The notes beneath the pieces were generated by a model. That model did not search any database, was not told where the DNA came from, and was given only the letters and a program-made list of their open reading frames with translations. Below are positions 24,001 to 32,500 of a DNA stretch of 38,050 nt, one piece after another. Position 1 is the stretch's first letter. Each line of letters opens with the position of its first letter. The position numbers and the translations under genes were made by a program. Origin of the DNA: Heterostelium multicystogenum (taxonomy: Eukaryota > Evosea > Eumycetozoa > Acytosteliales > Acytosteliaceae); the NCBI GenBank assembly GCA_003667245.1, contig RCNN01000309.1, forward strand, positions 1 through 38,050. Direction: 5' to 3'.

Positions 24001-24509
24001 TATAAAATTACTATTCATGTTGTTGTGTACATCAAATCTACAATCTATAGCAATTGATCATTCATCAATTAATAAGTTGACGATGGATCAATCCTCATAA
24101 CCACTAGTTGTTTACTCAATGCATCATTAATCAAATCAAAGAACACAATATATTTTAATTAATCAATCAATCAATCAATCAGTCAATCAAATAATAATAG
24201 TAATAGACGACATTATTATACAATCATTCAATTATGATCAATTGAACAATATGGTTCGACTTTTGATTAACAATTAATTAAACAGGTCATATTGTATGAT
24301 TAGTTGATCAATAACCTCTCAACAACCTTGTGTGGTTACCAGGATAGTATTGAAGCTTTGATTTACACAACAAGTAATGATATCTTACTTGGAGTGGTAG
24401 TAGGTGCAGCAGAACCACCAAATAGACTAGAAGTTCCAAATGGTGAAGCTGCAGCTGGTTTGGCGGTGGTAGAACCGAAACCTGAAAACATATTTGATGA
24501 ACCAAACAT
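18029..24509 (-). CDS. nup98: Nup98-Nup96 nucleoporin precursor
   Basis: One gene encodes both nucleoporins, as in animals and yeast (Nup145). The start MFGSSNMFSGFG is at 24509. Exons: 24509-24389, 23954-23739, 23675-20799, 20725-20636, then about 20431-18906, 18843-18602 and 18555-18029, with GT-AG introns. The Nup98 part holds dozens of SPFG, SLFG and other FG repeats that form the pore permeability barrier, and a Gle2/Rae1-binding segment DAYKDRSPEELRVEDY. The autoproteolytic domain runs from SYYCRPSIEELQKMSDYEL to VEHFSKYS; cleavage is expected at HF|S. The Nup96 part includes RSFRVGWGPNGQLV, FSHLSAKQINESAALA and LEKSGLWQWAVYVLSHIPD, all matching human Nup96, a Y-complex scaffold. Frame breaks lie near 23567 (extra A), 20250 and 18530. 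Divergent from the hydrolase gene at 25639. Confidence 0.92.
21011..21430 (-). other. Nup98 autoproteolytic domain (APD)
   Basis: The span encodes the domain from PSYYCRPSIEEL through GEGLNRRALVTLQKCWP and RFKVEHFSKYS. The His-Phe-Ser triad needed for self-cleavage between Nup98 and Nup96 is intact. Confidence 0.9.
21905..24509 (-). repeat. FG-repeat region of Nup98
   Basis: Degenerate repeats of TSPFG, PSLFG and GFG separated by Thr/Ser/Gln/Pro spacers make up the N-terminal Nup98 region. On the plus strand the same DNA reads as spurious Gly/Val/Pro frames. Confidence 0.85.
24160..24190 (+). repeat. (AATC) tetranucleotide repeat in Nup98 intron 1
   Basis: Six to seven AATC units, one diverged to AGTC, lie in the first intron of Nup98 (23955-24388). 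Confidence 0.8.
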
Positions 24510-25638
24510 TATTATCTAATCTATCTAATCTATCTAATCTATCTTAATCTTTATCTATTTCTCTATCTCTTTCTTATTATTTCTATTTATGATACACTAT
24601 AACTATAATATTTTTCTAAAAACTGATTGACTTAACAACAAATCTTTTCTCTTATAAAAGAATAATGAATCCAAACTATCTAATCCTTCTATTTGCTATT
24701 CTAGTTAGTTGATCGAGATATATAATAAATAATAATTAATAAATAATAATATTATTATAAGATAAGTGAGAAGAATCGATGTCGAAAATTGATCCTCAAA
24801 TCGAATAAAGAAATGAAAATGTTTGTTATCACTTAACTTCAACAATAAAAAAAATAAAAATAAAAACGTAAAAATAAAAAAAAGAATTTGCAAAAGTCTT
24901 TCACAACAACAACTAATAATTATAATTGATAATTGTTATATTAAGTTGTTGTAATAACTGTGTAAATTAATAAACAATAATATATTTAATAATGAAATGA
25001 AAATAAAATAGAATAATTGAAATAACTTTGAAGTGTTGTATTTATAATGTTTGTTTTGTTTTTGGTAAGTTGTTGTTAATCATAAATCTTGTAAATTTTT
25101 CAAAAAGTACCTACGTAGCACCAGCTTGACACCCCAGATTTTCAAAAAAAAATATTCTATTATCTCCCTCACTATTGATACCCTCCAAAAAAATATTTTT
25201 TTTTTTTCAAAATAACTCTTTTTGCTTATCATTTGGTTTAGAAACCTTAACTAGTTATAAATAAAACATAAACCTAGCTGTAGTCTAATTTGATGGTATC
25301 CTTGTTCTAGTGATTAGTTTCTATCTTTTTTTGTCAACATAGACTATGATATTATGGTTAAATTACTTATATCTGTTCAATCTATTTTTATTCTTTAATC
25401 TTTAAATTAAAATTAAATAGACAAGAAAGAATGATAAGAATGAATGAATGAAGATATGAATGTTAAATGGTCTATACTCTCGAGGGTCAGTTATAGTTGA
25501 TTAATTTGTATAAAAGTGGGGGATTTGCAATTAATTATCTCACAGGTGATTCCCGAACGAATCTTTCTTTCACTGCAGTATGCGTGTCGATATTAGCAGT
25601 TTTTGAATCGTCAATAATGTTTGCATTCATTATTAAAT
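24510..25638. other. Divergent intergenic region with simple repeats
   Basis: About 1.1 kb between two divergent gene starts. It includes (ATCT/AATC) repeats just upstream of Nup98 (24513-24545), a long A-rich stretch at 24842-24890 and an A/T homopolymer cluster at 25145-25210. A TATA box for the hydrolase gene lies at 25508. No gene is seen. Confidence 0.55.
25508..25516 (+). promoter_or_regulatory. TATA box upstream of the ABHD11-like gene
   Basis: The string gtataaaag followed by a G5 run lies about 130 bp before the ATG at 25639, similar spacing to the TATA boxes before the two tiny genes. Confidence 0.4.
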
Positions 25639-26763
25639 ATGATAACAAGAAATCTAAATAGTTTTATTGGTCGTAATACTTTGGGTATGACCCTATGTAA
25701 TATTGGTTGCCCTAGATTAAGATCTTTCTGCACAACCACTACTGCTACGGCAACAATTCATAAACCAGTTCCGATTGACCTAGAGTACAATATTGTGAAT
25801 CCAACAAGTGCAGCAAACACAGGTCTAAACAACTCACTCGATAACATTATTATCTTACATGGTTTGTTTGGTGCTGGTTCTAATTGGAGATCAATCTCAC
25901 CCAAGATTGCAAATGAATCGAATTGCAACGTAATTCAAGTCGATCAAAGAAAGTATGTAGTTCGTTATACTAAATCAATACAAACATAGCATCGATGTAT
26001 CAAGTAACTAACGTACACAATTGGACAATAGCCATGGTTCAACTAAACATGTAGATGAATTCAATTTGCTTTCTATGGTTGAGGACCTCAATCTGCTCAT
26101 CCACAAGAAGAATATAAAGAATCTTTCGCTCATTGGCCACAGTATGGGAGGTAAAGTGGCAATGCTCTATGCGTTGTTCTACCCAGCAAGCATCCACAAG
26201 CTTTTGATCGTCGATATTTCACCGCATGACCTTACTCGTGATACTATGGATGACTTTAGACGATATCTGCTGGCAATGAAATCGCTCGATCTCACTACCA
26301 TCAAGACTAGAACTCAAGTCGAGAAATACTTTTGAACCAGTCGAACAAGTAAGTGGAACACAAACGAAACCAAACATGTATTAGTAAGATGTTCTATTGA
26401 TTGATATTGACTTACATTGTTTTTTTATGGCGTATATAGAACATTGTCATTAGAAGATTCTTGTTAACAAATCTAACACTAGACGAGAACCAAAAATACA
26501 AGTGGAGAATTATATCGATTCATTGCTTGCCAATTTACATGAGTTATCTAGATTCCCAGCCCCACCCGGGGCAAGATATCTAGGCGATACATTATTCTTG
26601 GGAGGTGGGCAACTCAAACTTTATCAGAGAGAAAGACTTCCCTCTCATTCGAAAGTATTTCCCAAATGCACACATTGAGATCATTCCCAACACTGGACAT
26701 TGGATTCATGCTGAGGATCCCGCACTCTTTACAAAATTAGCAATCAAAAACTTTATTAAATAA
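25639..26763 (+). CDS. abhd11: ABHD11-like alpha/beta hydrolase, probably mitochondrial
   Basis: A serine hydrolase of the ABHD11/YbfF family; the mammalian member is mitochondrial and protects lipoylated 2-oxoglutarate dehydrogenase. The start MITRNLNSFIGRN, with basic residues and few acidic ones up to about residue 35, suits a mitochondrial presequence. Motifs in order: LHGLFGAGSNWRSI (oxyanion region); VDQRNHGSTKH across an intron at 25953-26031; LIGHSMGGKVAM (nucleophile Ser); VDISPHDL; LGDTLFLGGG; and IPNTGHWIHAEDP (catalytic His). A second intron is at 26349-26439. Frame breaks: an extra T in the T4 run 26330-26333 (giving TTT TGA instead of TTT GAA), a missing A near 26510, and an extra G in the GGG run near 26605. 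Without them the protein would be close to 300 residues, normal for the family. Confidence 0.85.
25953..26031 (+). other. ABHD11-like gene intron 1
   Basis: Donor gtatgt and acceptor acaatag. Splicing in phase 2 restores the conserved QRNHG motif. Confidence 0.85.
26349..26439 (+). other. ABHD11-like gene intron 2
   Basis: Donor gtaagt and acceptor tatatag. Splicing joins FEPVEQ (after the T-run correction) to NIVIRRFLLTNL, the QHLLTNL region of ABHD11. Confidence 0.75.
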
Positions 26764-27705
26764 ATACACAGTAATATCAAATTATTAAGTTATAGTAACT
26801 ATAACAAAACACGTTTCTACAATATAAAAAATAATATACTACAGTTTGTTTACTTCTACATTTCATTACATAGTATAGGAGTATCTAATATTAAGAAAAC
26901 TGAAATAATTTTATCTTCAAAATGAGGTATTGTCTATATATATAAATGAAGAATAATACTTTATCAAAAGGGATTAATTACGGTCAATTGATTGGAATGA
27001 AGACATCTCTAATGTGATTGTGATATGAATATTACTCCCGAAATAGTTCTTTGGTAAAAAATACAAAGATAATGATGTTATAGTGTTGTCTTTTTGAATG
27101 ATGTGTGCAGTGTGTGTGTTGATAGATTATATTTAGGATGATGTCAATACAATAAGATAAATATTACTATATTATAATAATGTTATCATTATTTATTATT
27201 GAAAGTACCCCCAATACCACTAATGCAACATTATATTACCATTAGAAAAGCATGAACACAATCACAATTGAGTTATTTTTTCATGATTGGTTGATAAGAT
27301 GAATATATGTTATTCTATTGGTATTAACGATGCTTTTATCTATTAACTTTTTCGAATTCAAATATACGTCAATGGGTTTATTAATAAAAATAATGGAATA
27401 GAATTCAAATAATTATCTACCAGCTAACACCAAAATTCCAAAACAACTAAACAATGGGTATTATTAATGTATTAAAGGATAGAATATCCAGGTGATGATG
27501 ATGATGATGATGATTTCACGATTGTGGTTGGTATTTGTTGATGACGATAATAGTGATGGGTGATACTTATATTTTCGAAAAAAATGTAAACTCATGTTAA
27601 TTGTTTAGATATGTATGTCTTTACTTGATACTCCAACCACAATAAATGTTCGAAAACGGAATACGTGTGGGTTGATATTTAATTGAGTTAAAAATACATA
27701 TCTTT
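26764..27705. other. Intergenic region, A/T-rich, with a (GAT) repeat
   Basis: No supported gene. A (GAT) microsatellite of about seven units lies at 27493-27513, directly after a short plus-strand frame MGIINVLKDRIS (27453-27491). That frame could be an exon start but has no downstream support. Confidence 0.5.
27493..27513 (+). repeat. (GAT)7 microsatellite
   Basis: Seven perfect GAT/ATG units in intergenic DNA. Confidence 0.9.
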
Positions 27706-27927
27706 TTAATACAGCTTATTATACTTTGGATGATTGTATTGGATAATCCGCTCTAAAATATCCAGCTGATTCTCTTCGCAATTTGTTTTGTTATTATCAT
27801 AATTTATTAAAGGAAAAGCTATGAATCCACTACATTTGTCACTTGAACTAACATATGTTAACATTAACCTATTCATTTTCCGCCACAAGTTCAACCACGT
27901 TCTAGTCCATTCTATTGATAATCTCAT
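27706..27927 (-). CDS. Orphan open frame, 73 aa, uncertain
   Basis: A minus-strand frame from ATG to stop with a Trp-rich start (IEWTRTWLNLWRKMN) and mixed, not purely A/T-driven, composition. I recognise no domain, signal peptide or membrane segment. It is divergent from the tiny gene at 28088, whose TATA box lies 50 bp beyond its ATG. It may be an exon of a larger lost gene or a chance frame. Confidence 0.2.
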   Translation of the reverse strand: MRLSIEWTRTWLNLWRKMNRLMLTYVSSSDKCSGFIAFPLINYDNNKTNCEENQLDILERIIQYNHPKYNKLY

Positions 27928-27956
27928 CCACTATTAATTTAAAAAATTAATTAATG

Positions 27957-27984
27957 GTTTGGTGGGAAGGTAAGGTATAAAATA
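27957..27984 (+). promoter_or_regulatory. G/T-rich element and TATA box before the tiny gene at 28088
   Basis: A G/T-rich stretch (ggtttggtgggaagg) directly precedes taaggtataaaata. G/T-rich boxes bound by G-box binding factor control many developmentally regulated dictyostelid genes. The binding here is inferred only from base composition. Confidence 0.35.
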
Positions 27985-28087
27985 AGTACCTATCATCAAA
28001 TTCATTCTTTTCTTCATCCTAACATTAACATTATTTATTCCATATAAAATTAGCCAAAATTACCCAAATATCTTTTAGATTTCAAAA

Positions 28088-28272
28088 ATGTTAATAAGTA
28101 AGTACTTAATAATTACAATTTATAGTTTATTATTAATAATAAATGTTTTCCTATTATCTCAGGATCACTTTTAAGTCTTTCAGTAAATTCTGATGTTCAA
28201 AATAAAATCAATACACACCACGAAAATGTTCTCAATAAAAATAATAATACACTTGTTGAACAAACTAAATAA
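28088..28272 (+). CDS. Possible tiny two-exon gene, 39-aa peptide
   Basis: ATG at 28088 begins MLI; exon 1 is 10 nt (28088-28097). The intron 28098-28162 has a strong gtaagt donor and a ctcag acceptor. Exon 2 (28163-28272) gives RSLLSLSVNSDVQNKINTHH and continues with an Asn-rich, hydrophilic end to TAA. The M-x-I-x-S-[IL]-x-S-[ILM]-S start is like the small hssA/2C/7E-type proteins of dictyostelids (from memory). The layout matches the candidate at 5647: a ggtataaa box 112-126 bp upstream, an exon 1 of 10-13 nt and a phase-1 intron. Function unknown. Confidence 0.45.
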
Positions 28273-28526
28273 TAGTTTAACAAGATTCAGTCGTCCTTTC
28301 TGGAATAACATGTAATCTCAATATTTTTAATTAATCTCTTGATAATTATTTCAAGTTATTTTTAAATCAAAATTAAATAAAAGATAAATTATTTTTTTCT
28401 ACATAACTAAAACTAGTTTTCCTGTTCATAAAATAATTAAAATGAAATTTTCCTAGAAATGATAATGCCATCACTAGTTATCTCGAAATGATTCCATTAT
28501 TTTAGTAAAAGACTTGTTGATCAAAA

Positions 28527-29395
28527 ATGGCAAATAACATAAGTTTTTGATAGTCTGTTTAGATATGTGTTCAATCAAATAGTGTTGAGAAACCATATAT
28601 TCAAATTGGTTAGTTTAATACATCAAAATCATCTTGAAAGTGGCACTAAAAGGTATACGTGGGATCAGCTTGGTCATCATCCTTCGCAGCTTATCAAATA
28701 TGGATTGATTGAAAGATATATGAAAATGTTTAGATTATATCTAAGTGACGATCGCAGCAATAGATACATGTATAACGGGTTATTTCCATTATCATTGGTA
28801 ACGGCAGCTTACTACAATCAACTTGAAATTGTAAAGTTGCTCATCAACACTGTGGTTTGGAAAGAAATGAAATTAGTTCTGGAGTATATCACAACGCTTC
28901 GTACAATGCCGCTTTGAAAGGTCATATGGAGATTATCAAGTACCTCCACACAGTGTCAGACTCTGTTCCTGGAGGCAGTTTCACCAATGTTACATTAGAT
29001 TTTTGCTGCAACAAATGGAAATTTAGAAGTTGTAATATTCCTTCAAGAAAATAGGACAGAAGGTGGAAAGTTCATATGCATTGGATTGGGCATCAGAAAA
29101 TGGTCATCTAGAAACTGTTAAGTATCTTTTAGAGAAAAGGCTACACATCTAATAGGGCAATGGATAGTGTTGCTCGTTGTGGCAACCTAGAGATGTTTAA
29201 ATTGCTTCATGATCATGGCATGAGTGTTCTGAGCAATCATATCATACTGCAGCTCGGCGTGGTCATCTTTCAATCATTCAATTCTTGCATCAAAACAAGA
29301 TAGAGGGATGTACTTCAAAGATTCTCGAAATTGCAACTCAAAAGAAACATACAGCAATAGTCGAGTATCTTGTACAAAATAATTTGGTCACTTGA
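28527..29395 (+). CDS. Ankyrin-repeat protein C (dictyostelid family), many frame breaks
   Basis: Starts MANNISF at 28527. After removing one T from the T5 run 28544-28548 it continues DSLFRYVFNQIVLRNHIFKL and YTWDQLGHHPSQLIKYGLIE, the same LRNxIF plus W-D-x-L leader as the other two ankyrin genes. Repeat units follow: YNQLEIVKLLINT, KGHMEIIKYLHT, TNGNLEVVIFLQEN, ENGHLETVKYLLEK, CGNLEMFKLLHDHG, RRGHLSIIQFLHQN and HTAIVEYLVQNN, ending at 29395. Frame breaks: near 28855, an extra T in 29000-29004, near 29073, an extra A in 29135-29138, and near 29250. Corrected, the protein would have about 285 residues and six or seven repeats. Convergent with the formin gene, 123 bp between stops. Confidence 0.75.
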
Positions 29396-29461
29396 ATAAA
29401 TATATCAATCTGTTATAGTGTAGAGGTGAAGAGTTTATTTTAAGATATTTACACTGTTGTT

Positions 29462-29500
29462 GCTGGTTGGAGGTATTTGGATGAATGGTTGGTTGGTATA
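29462..29500 (+). repeat. G/T-rich tract downstream of ankyrin gene C
   Basis: GGTTGG-type units in the 3' flank shared by ankyrin gene C and the formin. It begins with the 13-nt string gctggttggaggt that also opens the tract at 35801. Confidence 0.6.
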
Positions 29501-29518
29501 GTGATGGTCATTGGGATA

Positions 29519-32500
29519 TCAGAAAATAGTTAAGCCGAGTTGTGATGGTGTAATTGGCTTCTTATCATCATAGAACGATGATCCACTAGAGGGTGACCAC
29601 GAGGGGCTGGAATGGGAGTCTTGGATTGGTTGAGTCTCCGATTCTACTGTTGCAAACTGATTTCCTTCGATTCCATTTGGACTTCCTGTTGTTCCATTGG
29701 ATTTCTTTGACTTCTTAGATCTAAGAGATGTCCTATTCCTTTGAATATCTTCTTGGCTTTGAGGCTGACTTTTGACTTCTGTGATTGAAGAGTATTTGGA
29801 GATGCAACTATTTCAGTCTGATTAGTAGAGGGCTGGATGGATGGCTCAGCTGGTTTATCAGCTCTGTGGTTTGATCTGTTTACAGGCTTCAATGAGAAGA
29901 CTTGTTGGGGCTTCTTCTCTTCCTGAGCTATAGAGTCCATCGATGTCGATGAATGGTATGATGTTCTATTGGAAATAGGTTTCTTTTGAGGCAGGAATAT
30001 TGTCAACAGTGTGAGCTTGTTTAATTTGTCTCTGAGATAATGGTATATTTTGGTACTTGTGCTAATATTATTGTTGTTCTTGTTGTAGCTAGTACTTTGC
30101 ATTTGCACATTGGGATACTCAGGATTGCTCCAAAGAGCTTTTCTTGTTACCAGTTTCTAAATGAGACATTGAGTTTCTGTTGGCAGAGATAGGAGTAGGT
30201 TTCAATGACTGACTTTTGGAGATTTGGTGTGGAGTGTCTCTTGTTATAGTCAGTTAATCTGTTGTTTGGAGCATGCGAGGTATTAACAGTTTGGATCATT
30301 CCACTTGGAGGGATACACTTAACTTCATTATTGATTCTAACTCTTCTAACCTTAGCATTTGATTTAAGGATGATTGTTGTTGGCTTAGGCTTTGGTGGTA
30401 ATACTTTAGAGTTGGATGATCTCATTTCTTTAGCTTGTATACGTTTCAAAGTAAGATTTCCTGACTTTGTTCCATTCTTCAAGGGGAAATCCCTTGTAGT
30501 TTAACTTGGTATGTGATGGAGATCTTGAAATCTTAGGAGTTGAATTTATTATCAAATAGTTTAGTCTTCAATTGATTGATTTTTGCACTGTCTCTTGAGA
30601 GGTTTACTGGGATACTCTCTTTTTCTTGAGGTGATTGTGAATTCTGTTGTCTCAATTTGAACGCCATCGATACTTTCTTCTCTTGCATGATCTTGACAGG
30701 AGCATTGTTAATATTGGTTGTCTTACTCACTGGATCAATCTTTGGAGACTTAAGTTTGTTAATAAATCGTAGGGTGGTAGGCAATTCAACTTCTTTTTGC
30801 TCAACCTCATTTGTGGTTTTAGTCTTGAGTCCTTCAACCTTCTTTAACTTATATGATAGTTTCTTTTTAGTTGGACTTGAAAGAGTTGAATATTGATTAT
30901 CAACTTTCAACTTATTTCTTGCCTGAAGCGGTAATGTCTTATGTTTGTTTTGTTCATTGAAATTTGACTTCAACTCCACATTGAAAGGAGCCTCCTTTTT
31001 ATCTGACAGAGGAGAAAGCAGGCTTTCCTTGAGGATGTTCAGTTGCCATCATCTTCTTTCCTAAAGAAAGATCCTTAATGTCATTGGATGTTAATGAGTC
31101 ATCTTTCTTTCCAGTGTTCTTCTGTAATTTTCCAATGAAACGTTTCAAAGAGTTCCTATCATTAGATTTCTTTTCCTCTTCGATTTGTTTATCCCTCGAG
31201 GACTCTTCAACTGGAACAGTAGGAGGTGCGATCGGAGTCTTAATGGTTGAAACGGTTGGATGTTTCTTTGGTGCAGCCGATTTAGTCTTGTTCTTGAGTC
31301 TGATAATTTCCTTTTCTCTTTCGTTGTCCCTGTGCGCTTTTGTAAACATTCCAATGAAGTTGTTTAGCATGATAAAGAACTCTTCTGGTGTTTGGCATTC
31401 TTCCAAGAAATATTTCATTGAATTCTTAAATACATCCTCCACCTGTTTAAAATATATTAGTTAATAAATTACTATATGTAATTAGTTACATTATACGTAC
31501 TTGGTTTATATAAATTGATACACCTTCCAACTGCTGTTGTTTTGAGTCAACAAAATTCTTCATCTTGTTAGTAAATGAATCACTGCCATTTGCTTTTGAT
31601 TGAGACTCCACTTCTTTTTGGACATTGATCATCTCTGACTTCAATTCGTTTACTTGAGCAACCATTTCTCTCCATTGCACTCTACTGGCTGGTTCAAGGG
31701 AGGAAATAGTTTCGTTAGTAATTAGAAGATTGGGGAAGTTTTCTGCCACAATTAGAGCTATATGATGTAACAATGTGGTTTTGTTATCAATTGACTTGGT
31801 GTTGGACAACTATAGATACAATATTAGTATATAAAGAGATTTTATCTTAGAGAGATAAATAACTTACAGTTAATATAAAACCTAATTTGAATCCTTCTGC
31901 ATTTCCTCTTGCTGAGCCAGCATTTAAATAATTTCCAATCTTTAGGATTAGATGTAACAGCATTTTGAAATTGGTGTTATTGAGAAAGGCATTGCAGCAT
32001 GACTCCACGAATTTAGCAGCAATCATGATGTCATCAATAACTGAATCATATTGTTGTTTGAACTTTAGACAGGTCAATCTTTCTCTGATTTTTGGTATTT
32101 TAAGTGTCTACAATAATTTATGGAAGTCTTCTTAGTTTAATGATTTACATACTAAATTCTATTATTTCTTACCTCCATTAAAAATTGCTCAACAGGAGCC
32201 AGTTGAGTTTTGTCTCCAGAAAAGTTATTGAGAACCTCTTCTTCTTCTGGGGTTGGCACACACTGGATCAATACCAAAACCATTTCTTTTGTGAGTTTCT
32301 TTTCATCCATCGATATCATTGAATCAGTGAGCCACAGTGGTGTAATCTTATATTTGGAAAGCAAAATTCCAATATTATTGGAACGACGCATATCAATAAG
32401 AGATATTTTTCTCTGGCTCCTTTGAGACCTTGGGAGTGTCGGTGGCAGCTCCAGGTTTCTTTGCACAGAATAACTCTTCCAACAGCTTGTAGTTGATCTC

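Noticed and set aside
27453..27491. Short frame MGIINVLKDRIS followed by a GT
   Set aside because: The GT belongs to a (GAT) microsatellite and no acceptor leads to a sensible second exon.
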